This document shows, one piece after another, positions 23,383-31,143 of a stretch of 46,993 nucleotides of DNA. Numbering within the stretch: the first letter of the stretch is position 1; each line of letters begins with the position of its first letter. Origin of the DNA: an uncultured Bacteroidales bacterium (GTDB taxonomy: Bacteria; Bacteroidota; Bacteroidia; Bacteroidales; P3); NCBI GenBank assembly GCA_905234665.1, contig CAJOIV010000030.1, positions 1-46,993 on the forward strand, read 5' to 3'. The notes beneath the pieces are model-generated. The model did not search any database. It had not been told where the DNA came from and saw only the letters and a program-made list of their open reading frames with translations. The position numbers and the translations under genes were made by a program.

Positions 23383-25242
23383 ATGACAACAGAATCCACA
23401 AACAACAACCCTGCCACCACCCGCAAACCGCTGGGCTTTGGCATGACCATGCTTGCCTCGGCGGTGGGCGTCATCGTGGCCTTCGCCGTATTGCAGTTCT
23501 TGGGCTTCCTTATCTTCATAGGGATGCTGGTGTCCCTCATCAGCAGTTCGGGCAAGACCGTGACCACACTCACAGGCACGAACTATGTCGTGGAGCTGGA
23601 CCTGAGAGGCGGGTTAACCGAGAGCACAGGCACCGAACTGCAGGACCTGATGTCGCGGGGCAAGAGCGTGAGCATGGAAGAGATGCTGAAAGCCATCGAC
23701 TGCGCCGCCACGGACGACCGTGTGGTCGCCCTCTACCTGCACATGGGAGGCGGGACGATGGATTGGGCTCAGGCCGAGGAGCTGATGATTGCCCTGCAGG
23801 ATTTCGACTCGGAGTGCGGAAAGCCCATCTTCGCCTACGGCGACGCCTACTCCCAACCCGAATACTACGTGGCCACCGCGGCCCGCACCATCGCCGTCCA
23901 CCCCGCAGGCATGATTGACTTCCGCGGCATGGGCGGCCAGATTATCTTCTACAAAGGTCTCTTGGACAAACTGGGGGTGAAGATAGACCTCATCCGCCCC
24001 TCAAGCAACGCCTACAAGAGTGCCGGCGAGTCGTATATCCGTACCGACATGAGCGACGAAAACCGCCAGCAGGTGAGAGAATACATCTCGGGCATCTGGA
24101 ACCACTGCATAGAAACCATCGCGGAGAACCGCAACCACACGATAGATATTTTCTACGACCTACAGGGGCGCAAAATCACCATCACACCAGAGGACCTCAA
24201 CGCCTTGGCCGACAATCTGACCGCCTGTCTCCCCCACGAAGCCAAGAAGGCTTGGCTGGTCGACACCCTCTGTTTCGAGCAGGACATCAAGCAGTTGATG
24301 AAAGAAAACTACCACGCAAAGAAGATTGTGGGCGTCAAGACCTACGCCAAAGAATGGGACTACAACGAGGGTAACCACGGCATCGCCGTCATCTATGCCG
24401 AAGGCAATGTGCTGCCCGGGACGAGCGACGGCAGGGATGTGGCAGTGTATGGCGACGACATCGCCAAGGCCCTCAAGGATGCCGCCATGGATGACGACGT
24501 GAAAGCCATCGTGCTGCGTATCAACTCGCCCGGCGGCGCCGCCACCGCATCCGAAACCATGACCTACGCCATGAAGTCGGTGAGGGGTCGCAAGCCCATA
24601 GTGGTGAGTATGAGCGGCGTGGCCGCCAGCGCGGGCTACGAGATGGCCTGCATGGCCGACTGCATCGTTGCACACCCCACCACACTGACCGGCAGCATCG
24701 GCGTCTTCGCCACCATCCCCGAAATCAGCGACCTGCTGCGCAAACATCTGGGAATCACCACCGACACCGTGCAGACCAACCGAAACAGCACAGGCCTTAC
24801 AATAACCCGTCCCCTCTCCCCTGCCGCCCGCGACATGATGCAGCGCAATGTGGAGGACTTCTATAAGACTTTCTGCCAGCGCGTGGCCTTTGGCCGGAAC
24901 ATGAAAGTCGATGAGGTGGAGAAACTGGCCCGCGGCCGCGTCTACACCGGCGCACAGGCCAAAGAGATAGGCCTCGTGGACACCCTGGGCGGAATGCTCC
25001 TGGCACTGAACATCGCCGCCGAAAGGGCCCATCTCGACATAAAGGACTGCTATATAGTAAAGTACCCCGAAGAAAAAAGCCTTTGGGAGCAGATTATGGA
25101 CGCATACTACGATCGCGACGAAGAGAAGGAAATCCGCGCCCGCCTCGACGCTATCATCCCCTTCTATTCCGATTTGGAGGCTTGGTCCAAGATGGAACCC
25201 CTCCAGGCCCGCCTGCCGTTCATATTGAGAATTGACAATTGA
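23383..25242 (+). CDS. sppA: Signal peptide peptidase SppA, 67K type
   Basis: A 619-residue membrane-anchored serine protease that degrades leftover signal peptides. One membrane segment lies near residues 20-55, followed by two S49 domains. The catalytic Lys212 is in S-N-A-Y-K-S-A-G-E and the nucleophile Ser416 in S-G-V-A-A-S-A-G-Y, matching the Lys/Ser dyad spacing of the E. coli 67K enzyme. An earlier in-frame start (23245) lies upstream of the promoter, so ATG 23383 is used. The last residues (I-L-R-I-D-N) and the stop fall inside a 7-nt-period repeat array that continues to 25285. topB follows on the same strand. Confidence 0.95.
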   Translation: MTTESTNNNPATTRKPLGFGMTMLASAVGVIVAFAVLQFLGFLIFIGMLVSLISSSGKTVTTLTGTNYVVELDLRGGLTESTGTELQDLMSRGKSVSMEEMLKAIDCAATDDRVVALYLHMGGGTMDWAQAEELMIALQDFDSECGKPIFAYGDAYSQPEYYVATAARTIAVHPAGMIDFRGMGGQIIFYKGLLDKLGVKIDLIRPSSNAYKSAGESYIRTDMSDENRQQVREYISGIWNHCIETIAENRNHTIDIFYDLQGRKITITPEDLNALADNLTACLPHEAKKAWLVDTLCFEQDIKQLMKENYHAKKIVGVKTYAKEWDYNEGNHGIAVIYAEGNVLPGTSDGRDVAVYGDDIAKALKDAAMDDDVKAIVLRINSPGGAATASETMTYAMKSVRGRKPIVVSMSGVAASAGYEMACMADCIVAHPTTLTGSIGVFATIPEISDLLRKHLGITTDTVQTNRNSTGLTITRPLSPAARDMMQRNVEDFYKTFCQRVAFGRNMKVDEVEKLARGRVYTGAQAKEIGLVDTLGGMLLALNIAAERAHLDIKDCYIVKYPEEKSLWEQIMDAYYDRDEEKEIRARLDAIIPFYSDLEAWSKMEPLQARLPFILRIDN

Positions 25243-25285
25243 CAATTGATAATTCCTCATTCCTAATTCCTAATTTCTAATTCCA
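25224..25285. repeat. 7-nt-period array at the sppA 3' end
   Basis: ATTGACA-type then CCTAATT-type heptamers, about nine units. It supplies the last codons and stop of sppA and fills the gap to topB. Confidence 0.85.
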
Positions 25286-25290
25286 CTATC

Positions 25291-27259
25291 GTGATTGTCT
25301 GTATTGCTGAGAAGCCTTCCGTAGGCAGGGACATCGCCCGCATCCTCGGGGCCACCGTGAGCCATGACGGCTACATGGAGGGCAACGGGTATCAGGTGAC
25401 GTGGACCTTCGGCCACCTGTGCACCCTCAAGGAGCCTCAGGACTACACCCCCGCCTGGAAGTCGTGGAGCCTGGCGTCGCTGCCCATGATTCCACAGCCT
25501 TTCGGCATCAAGCTCATCGCCAACCCCACCTACGAGAAGCAGTTCGCCACCATCGAGCGGCTGATGCAGGCCGCCGACGGCATCGTGAACTGCGGCGATG
25601 CCGGCCAGGAGGGCGAACTCATCCAGCGCTGGGTGATGCAGAAGGCACAGCCCCACTGCCCCGTGCAGCGGCTGTGGATCAACAGCATGACGGACGAGGC
25701 CATCCGCGAGGGCTTTGCCAACCTCAAGCCACAGGAGGAATACCAGAGCCTGTACGAGGCCGGACTCTGCCGCGCCATCGGCGACTGGCTCCTCGGCATG
25801 AACGCCACACGCCTCTACACCCTCCGCTACAGACAACAACAGAAACAGGTACTTTCGATAGGACGCGTGCAGACCCCCACACTGGCCATGATTGTGCGCC
25901 GCCAACAGGAAATACAGAACTTTACACCCGAGCAGTACTGGGTGTTGTCTACTCTATACCGCGAGACGCTCTTCACCCTGCGCGGCGACGACGAAAACGA
26001 CAACGAGAACGAGGGCAAAAAGGGCCGCATCACCTCGGAAGAGGAGGCCAAGAAGGCTTTCGCACTCATCAAGGACCGCCCCTTCGAGGTGACCTCCGTC
26101 GCCAAGAAAAACGGCACCGAGGCCCCTCCGCGCCTCTTCGACCTGACAAGCCTGCAGGTGGAGTGCAACAAGAAGTTCTCCTTCTCGGCCGAGGAGACGC
26201 TGAAATATATCCAGAGCCTCTACGAGAAGAAGTTCACCACCTACCCGCGCGTCGACACCACCTTCCTGCCCGACGATGTCTATCCCAAATGCCCGGGCAT
26301 CCTGCAGGGACTGCTACCCTATCAGCCGCTGATTGTCCCCCTCATGGGCACGAAACTGAAGAAGAGCAAGAAGGTGTTCGACTCGTCGAAGGTGACCGAC
26401 CACCACGCCATCATCCCCACAGGCGTGAACCCGTCGGGCGGCGACCTGACATACAACGAGAAGCGCGTCTTCGACCTCATCGCCCGCCGCGTTCTATCCC
26501 GACTGCAAATATGCCCAGACCACCGTCCTCGGACAGGTCATCGCCGCCCCCGAAGAGGGGAAGACAAAGGGCGAGAAGCTGGCTTTCCGCGCCAGCGGCA
26601 AACAGATACTGGAACAGGGCTGGCGCGACGTCTTCGCCTGGGGGCACCAGGCCAAGGCTGACAATAATAAGGCTGACGCGGACAATGAGGAGGTCAAACA
26701 GGACGAGGAGAAGGTCCTGCCAGACTTTGTGAAGGGCGAGAGCGGCCCCCACACCCCCACCCTCACGGAGAAATGGACGCAGCCGCCCAAGCCCTACACC
26801 GAGGCCACCCTCCTGCGGGCCATGGAGACCGCCGGCAAGACCGTGCAGGACGAGGAGCTGCGCGACGCCATGAAGGAAAACGGCATCGGCCGCCCCTCGA
26901 CACGCGCCGCCATCATCGAGACCCTCTTCAAGCGCAACTATATCCGCAAGGAACGCAAAAGTCTCGTGGCCACCGACACCGGCATGCAGCTCATCGCCAC
27001 CATCCGCAACGAACTGCTCAAGAGCGCCGAGCTGACGGGACAATGGGAGAAGAAGCTCCGCGAGATAGAACACCACAAATACGACTCCCGCCAGTTCATC
27101 GCCGAACTCAAACAGATGGTCTGGGAGATTGTCCAATCGGTGAACGCCCCCACCAACCCCCAAACAATCCAACCCTCTAATCCTCCAACCCCAACAAACA
27201 CCGCACCAGCAGCTGCTCCCCTACCAACGACTGCGCCAGCCACTCCTCCCCTAAGTTAG
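25291..27259 (+). pseudogene. topB: DNA topoisomerase III, frameshifted
   Basis: A type IA topoisomerase gene split by a frameshift. From GTG 25291 the frame gives the TOPRIM domain (I-A-E-K-P-S-V; G-D-A-G-Q-E-G-E) and the active-site region T-T-Y-P-R-V-D-T-T-F-L (tyrosine nucleophile), up to L-I-A-R-R at 26490. The protein resumes one base later in the other frame with F-Y-P-D-C-K-Y-A and runs through G-R-P-S-T-R-A-A-I-I-E-T-L to a Pro/Thr-rich tail ending 27259. The join lacks about four residues that relatives have between A-R-R and F-Y-P-D, so an 11-nt deletion fits better than a one-base sequencing error. The final codons P-P-L-S and the stop come from a palindromic element. Confidence 0.88.
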
Positions 27260-27290
27260 GGGAGGTGCCCTTTAGGGCGGAGGAGTGTGT
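27242..27290 (+). repeat. Two-hairpin palindromic element, copy 2 (ends topB)
   Basis: Nearly identical to copy 1 (one T/C difference in the second hairpin loop). Its TAAGTTAG core gives the topB stop codon, and a 7-nt-period array follows directly. Confidence 0.9.
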
Positions 27291-27292
27291 CT

Positions 27293-27343
27293 TTCAATTC
27301 TCAATTCTCAATTCTCAATTCTCAATTCTCAATTTTCAATTTC
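27293..27343. repeat. TCAATTC heptamer array before truA
   Basis: Six to seven tandem TCAATTC/TCAATTT units end directly at the truA start codon. They keep an open frame upstream (a longer, rejected truA start at 27287). Confidence 0.9.
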
Positions 27344-28114
27344 ATGAGGTACTTCATCCACTTGGCATACAACGGCGCAAACTACTGCGGCTGGCAGACG
27401 CAACCCGACCTGCCCACCGTGCAGGAGACCCTCGAGAAGGCCCTCACCACCCTCCTGCGCCAGCCCATCGCCATCGTCGGCTGCGGCCGCACCGACACCG
27501 GCGTCCATGCCTCCGACTTCTACGCCCACTTTGATAGTCAGACAAATCTCAACTCTCAACTTTCAACTCTCAACTTTAAACTGAATTCCTTTCTTCCAGA
27601 CGACATCGCCATCTACGACATCTTCCCCGTCGCCGACAATGCCCACGCCCGCTTCGACGCCACCGCCCGCACTTATCAGTACCACGTCAGCAACCGCCGC
27701 CTCCCCTTCCGCCAGGGCCTCTACAGCCGCATCTACTTCGAGCCCGACATCGACCTCATGAACCGCGGCGCGGAAATCCTCATGGAGTACGACGACTTCA
27801 CCAGCTTCGCCAAGCTCCACACGCAAGTCAAGACCAACATCTGCCACCTCACCCAAGCCCATTGGGAATGGACCGGCGACGAGTGGGTCTTCACCATCCG
27901 CAGCAACCGCTTCCTGCGCAACATGGTGCGTTCCGTCACCGGCACCCTCCTCGATGTCGGCCGCGGCAAGCTCACCCTCGACGGCCTCCGCGAAATCATC
28001 GAGAAGAAAGACCGCTGCGCCGCGGGCGTCTCCATGCCCCCCCAAGGTCTCTTCCTCACCCGGGTGGAATACCCCTTCGAGACCTTCCCAAACGCCTCCC
28101 CAGCGCTCCCCTAA
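27344..28114 (+). CDS. truA: tRNA pseudouridine(38-40) synthase
   Basis: A 256-residue enzyme that makes pseudouridine at positions 38-40 of tRNA anticodon arms. It has the N-terminal Y-N-G-A-N-Y-C-G-W-Q strand, the catalytic Asp in C-G-R-T-D-T-G-V-H-A, and the C-terminal F-L-R-N-M-V-R block. ATG 27344 is preferred over the upstream in-frame codon because the extra residues would be pure repeat. Residues about 68-79 (N-L-N-S-Q-L-S-T-L-N) are encoded by a heptamer array in place of the usual short loop before K-L-N-S-F-L-P-D-D. The gene follows the frameshifted topB on the same strand. Confidence 0.95.
   Translation: MRYFIHLAYNGANYCGWQTQPDLPTVQETLEKALTTLLRQPIAIVGCGRTDTGVHASDFYAHFDSQTNLNSQLSTLNFKLNSFLPDDIAIYDIFPVADNAHARFDATARTYQYHVSNRRLPFRQGLYSRIYFEPDIDLMNRGAEILMEYDDFTSFAKLHTQVKTNICHLTQAHWEWTGDEWVFTIRSNRFLRNMVRSVTGTLLDVGRGKLTLDGLREIIEKKDRCAAGVSMPPQGLFLTRVEYPFETFPNASPALP
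27547..27580. repeat. 7-nt-period array inside truA
   Basis: CTCAACT/TTCAACT heptamers, about five units, translated as N-S-Q-L-S-T-L-N-F. It sits in a loop of a conserved enzyme without breaking the frame. Confidence 0.88.
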
Positions 28115-28160
28115 CCCCTTTCCACCCCTCCCCTGACGTCCCTACGCCCTGTGGTTTTAT

Positions 28161-28266
28161 ATTACACTTATATTATAGTTATACCATAGTTATATTATAG
28201 TTATACCAATATATCGGTATAAATTCAATATAACTATAATATAACTTCAATATAACTGCCGATATA
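28161..28266. repeat. AT-rich inverted-repeat island
   Basis: The 272-bp gap between truA and the toxin-antitoxin genes holds an AT-rich block. It has an exact 18-bp inverted repeat (28188-28205 AGTTATATTATAGTTATA; 28229-28246 its reverse complement). An outer pair ATATCGG/CCGATAT and extra partial copies of TATATTATAG accompany it. It marks the left edge of the low-GC island. Confidence 0.85.
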
Positions 28267-28357
28267 ATGGAAAGGGCGTTGTCACCCCATTCAAGCCCCG
28301 ATAGGGAAGAACTGCGCCGCTGTACCGTTTTTTTTTCGCCATGTCGGAAAAAAGTCG

Positions 28358-28365
28358 TACTTTTG
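28358..28365 (+). promoter_or_regulatory. Promoter -7 box of the toxin-antitoxin unit
   Basis: TACTTTTG within GTCGTACTTTTGCA, the same extended box as before the tRNA gene. The start codon is 22 bases further on. Confidence 0.7.
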
Positions 28366-28386
28366 CAATTTGAAAAGATTCAAATC

Positions 28387-28593
28387 ATGAATGCAATAAC
28401 AATATACCCGACCAGCGTAGCACAGCAGAACTTGCTGATTGCCTTAGCAAAGGAGATGAAGGTGCTTTTCACCACAGATGATCGAAAGGCTGAATTTCTC
28501 TCCTCTCTCACCGAGGCCGCCCATGAGGCCAAACGTATTGCCTCAGGCGAAGAGCCTGCTGAAACCCTCGATGAATTGATTGCCGAAGCCTGA
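28387..28593 (+). CDS. Probable antitoxin of a type II pair
   Basis: A 68-residue acidic, helical protein starting M-N-A-I-T-I-Y-P (ATG 28387, just after the promoter). A short beta strand (T-I-Y-P), a helix (Q-N-L-L-I-A-L-A-K-E-M-K-V) and a C-terminal acidic helix (E-E-P-A-E-T-L-D-E-L-I-A-E-A) fit small Bacteroidota antitoxins next to RelE/YafQ toxins. The stop is 4 bases before the toxin ATG. An upstream in-frame start (28267) precedes the promoter and is rejected. GC is clearly lower than in neighbouring genes. Confidence 0.8.
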   Translation: MNAITIYPTSVAQQNLLIALAKEMKVLFTTDDRKAEFLSSLTEAAHEAKRIASGEEPAETLDELIAEA

Positions 28594-28597
28594 CAGC

Positions 28598-28927
28598 ATG
28601 GACATAGTCATCACACGCGAATTCAAGAAGAACTACAAGCATTTGGCCAGCAAATATGCATCACTGGCCAGTGACTTGCAAACTCTGCGAGACCAACTGA
28701 TTGAGAACCCCTTTCTTGGCGTAGAGCTTTCAGGTGGATTTCGCAAAATACGCATGTCTATTCGCTCCAAAGGCAAAGGAAAGAGTGGCGGCGCTCGGGT
28801 TATCACATTCAACTATATCGTTGATCAAGCCTGCCAACGAATTGTCCTTGTGAAAATGTACGACAAGAGCGAGGCCGGAAATGTCACCGACGCGGAAATA
28901 AAACGAGCATTCAACACATTAGATTAA
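28598..28927 (+). CDS. RelE/YafQ-like toxin
   Basis: A 109-residue basic protein of the RelE/ParE fold: helices F-K-K-N-Y-K-H-L-A-S-K-Y and L-A-S-D-L-Q-T-L-R-D-Q-L-I, then strands F-R-K-I-R-M-S-I, A-R-V-I-T-F-N-Y-I-V and R-I-V-L-V-K-M-Y-D-K-S-E. The last block (V-x-x-Y-D-K-x-E) is common in Bacteroidota members. Known relatives cut mRNA on the ribosome; which type this is cannot be told from sequence. A basic loop K-G-K-G-K-S-G-G between the first strands is notable. ATG 28598 is chosen over an in-frame upstream codon that overlaps the antitoxin. A third gene follows 6 bases later. Confidence 0.85.
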   Translation: MDIVITREFKKNYKHLASKYASLASDLQTLRDQLIENPFLGVELSGGFRKIRMSIRSKGKGKSGGARVITFNYIVDQACQRIVLVKMYDKSEAGNVTDAEIKRAFNTLD

Positions 28928-28933
28928 TAGGCA

Positions 28934-30160
28934 ATGAATCAATTCAACCGATATTACAAAGACGGAAAAGTTATCCTCCCCAAAGCGATGCAATACTATG
29001 TTTGCATTGGCGATACTAAGTACGACAGGATGCCTGTTGAGGATAAGGTGTTGGATTTGGCGTTTTTCATCTCCCATGGGGGCAACCTTGTGAAGGAAAT
29101 AAAGAATTATTTGAGGATGTATCCTAACGAGGACAAGGATTCTATAAAAGTAAGGTTACTAGATTACATCGAATTCCTACGCTCTGGTGATGCCCTGCAC
29201 TACCTTAAGCCCATGGAAGAAATGCCATTAAAGGATGTTGTGAATTTATTGGAGGAGGAGTTACTTGCACGCTACATATTCAACGACAGAAGCGGAACAC
29301 ATCGACTCAAGCAAAGTCATGTGGATATAGCTGCAGCCATCAAGGGAAAAACTCGGGAAGAGAACCTCTATCTGATTACACACCCAATGACAAATGACAT
29401 ATACATGACATTTGACGAACTGCAGGAGATGAATCCTTGGCGGCACTTTATTGGCGGACCAACTCCTTTAGCAATCCGACGTGAAGGATGGCAAATGGTG
29501 TACCCTGGCGACAAAAATGACATCGAGGCCTACAACCATCGGAATAAAGATAATGCCCAATACCAGTTCAAATTGGACATTCCTCCCGAACCTTTCCGCG
29601 GAAACTTAATAGACCCCAAACTCGTAATATTAAGCCTCAACCCAGGATATATTGAACGGCTTAACGGAGACCTTGTCACCCGACTGAACCAGGAAAGCAT
29701 CAATGAATTCATCAATGCTCTCAAAGACAATCTCAACATGAAGAAGTCCCGTATCGTTTTCAACGAAGTGGACAACATCATTGGCGACGGATACTGGATG
29801 CAGATGTTCTCTGACATCAAGCGAGATTTAGGTGACAAAACAGATTCATACCTTGGCAAAGCTGCCCTCATCCAATATTTACCATACTTCTCTGAGAAAC
29901 TGAACAATTGGAGCCATAGCAATCATCTGCCTTCACAATACTTCACACGCCACCTTATCCGACATATACTCTATGAACACAAAGAATGCATCTTCTTAGT
30001 CATGCGTTCCAAGAACTATTGGAACACCTTAATTGGTGAAGAAATGGAAATATTCAAAGACCGATTTATCTTTGGAGAGAGCCCAAGAGGAGTGCAAAAA
30101 ATATCGAAAGGAAATCTTGGCGAGGGAAACTATAAACGGGTACTGGGAGTCCTTAGATAA
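28934..30160 (+). CDS. Unknown protein with a possible uracil-DNA-glycosylase-like C-terminal half
   Basis: A 408-residue cytoplasmic protein of low GC, 6 bases downstream of the toxin. The N-terminal 190 residues match nothing I know (motif I-G-D-T-K-Y-D-R-M near residue 30). From about residue 215 the segment P-K-L-V-I-L-S-L-N-P-G-Y resembles the substrate-pocket strand of UDG-superfamily proteins (x-x-x-L-x-x-N-P-G). A later hydrophobic strand C-I-F-L-V-M-R-S-K-N-Y-W-N sits where such proteins carry their second motif. Similarity to UDG is weak, by eye. It could be a third component or cargo of the toxin-antitoxin locus. No terminator is seen before prmA. Confidence 0.7.
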   Translation: MNQFNRYYKDGKVILPKAMQYYVCIGDTKYDRMPVEDKVLDLAFFISHGGNLVKEIKNYLRMYPNEDKDSIKVRLLDYIEFLRSGDALHYLKPMEEMPLKDVVNLLEEELLARYIFNDRSGTHRLKQSHVDIAAAIKGKTREENLYLITHPMTNDIYMTFDELQEMNPWRHFIGGPTPLAIRREGWQMVYPGDKNDIEAYNHRNKDNAQYQFKLDIPPEPFRGNLIDPKLVILSLNPGYIERLNGDLVTRLNQESINEFINALKDNLNMKKSRIVFNEVDNIIGDGYWMQMFSDIKRDLGDKTDSYLGKAALIQYLPYFSEKLNNWSHSNHLPSQYFTRHLIRHILYEHKECIFLVMRSKNYWNTLIGEEMEIFKDRFIFGESPRGVQKISKGNLGEGNYKRVLGVLR

Positions 30161-30194
30161 TTTCAAAGCCCATGGGATAACATACTAACCGCCT

Positions 30195-31058
30195 ATGAGA
30201 TATACTGAAGTAACTATCACGCTGAGTGAGACCGACCCGTACCGCGACCTGATTATCGACGCCCTCGGCAATGAAGGCCCTTACGACAGTTTTGTCGAGA
30301 CTCCCGACGGGCTCAAGGCCTATGTCCCCACCGAACAATACGACGAGGCGTGGCTCAGAGAGCAGCTCGCCGACATCACCACCGGCTGGAGCATGACTGC
30401 CGAGGAGTTGCCTGACAAGAACTGGAACGAGGAATGGGAGAAGCAGCACCAGCCGGTGCTGGTCGAGACCCCGGGCGGCAAGCGCATCTGGGTGCGCGCA
30501 CCGTTTCATGCCGAGCGTAATGATGTGGACTACCAGATTGAGATTGAACCCAAGATGTCTTTCGGCACCGCCCACCACCCCACCACCTGCCTCATGCTCT
30601 CCTATATCGCCGACATGCCCGTGGAGGGCCTGCGGGTGCTGGACATGGGCTGCGGGACGGCCATCCTCGCCAGCCTCGCCAGCCTCAAGGGTGCCGCGCA
30701 GGTCGAGGCCATCGACGTGGACGAATGGGCCTACCGCAACGCCTTGGAAAACATTGAGAGAAACCACTGCACCAACATCCACTGCCAACTCGGCGACGCC
30801 ACCCTGCTGGCGGGCGTACACGGGAGTACGCCCCTACAGTTCGACCTGATTATCGCCAACATCAATCGCAATATCCTCCTGCGCGATATGGAAGCATACG
30901 CCGCCGTCCTGCGTCCCGGCGGCACCATCCTCTTCAGCGGCTTCTACACCGCCGACATCCCCGCCCTCGTCGCCAAGGCCGAGTCCCTCGGCCTCACCCT
31001 CACGGAAACCCGCGAGAAAGACGGCTGGGCCGCAATTAAAGTAAGAGCTAAGAAGTAA
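30195..31058 (+). CDS. prmA: Ribosomal protein L11 methyltransferase
   Basis: A 287-residue SAM-dependent enzyme that trimethylates ribosomal protein L11. The N-terminal ferredoxin-like substrate domain is followed by the I-E-P-K-M-S-F-G-T-A-H-H-P-T-T block, SAM motif L-D-M-G-C-G-T-A-I-L-A near residue 152, and A-N-I-N-R-N-I-L, the Bacteroidota version of motif IV. Residues about 206-214 (G-V-H-G-S-T-P-L-Q) come from a palindromic repeat inserted between the D-A-T-L-L-A helix and F-D-L-I-I-A-N. The C-terminal K-V-R-A-K-K and the stop lie in an AAGAACT-type array. GC returns to the high background level here. Confidence 0.94.
   Translation: MRYTEVTITLSETDPYRDLIIDALGNEGPYDSFVETPDGLKAYVPTEQYDEAWLREQLADITTGWSMTAEELPDKNWNEEWEKQHQPVLVETPGGKRIWVRAPFHAERNDVDYQIEIEPKMSFGTAHHPTTCLMLSYIADMPVEGLRVLDMGCGTAILASLASLKGAAQVEAIDVDEWAYRNALENIERNHCTNIHCQLGDATLLAGVHGSTPLQFDLIIANINRNILLRDMEAYAAVLRPGGTILFSGFYTADIPALVAKAESLGLTLTETREKDGWAAIKVRAKK
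30812..30833. repeat. GGGCGTAC palindrome inside prmA
   Basis: An 8-bp perfect inverted repeat GGGCGTAC / GTACGCCC with loop ACGGGA, then CCTACAG. It looks like a dispersed 'GTAGGGGCGTAC' palindrome. It is translated in frame within a conserved enzyme. Confidence 0.85.
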
Positions 31059-31120
31059 GAACTAAGAACTAAAAATACTAGTACGACTAGTAGCACTAGT
31101 ACTACTAGAACCACTAGACC
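31046..31120. repeat. AAGAACT array and 9-nt ACTAGT array, locus 2
   Basis: First GAAGTAA/GAACTAA heptamers (31046-31073), then five 9-nt units of the NACTAGTNN type (31076-31120), the last two decayed to CTAGA. Together they fill the gap between prmA and the SulP gene. Matches the array at 15461-15492. Confidence 0.88.
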
Positions 31121-31143
31121 AAAGAAACAAAACCTCAAATCCA

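Noticed and set aside
27287..27343. Longer N-terminus for truA
   Set aside because: The 19 extra residues are pure TCAATTC repeat; ATG 27344 gives the normal TruA start.
27293..27343. CRISPR-like tandem repeats
   Set aside because: 7-nt units without spacers; a simple tandem array. No cas genes in the window.
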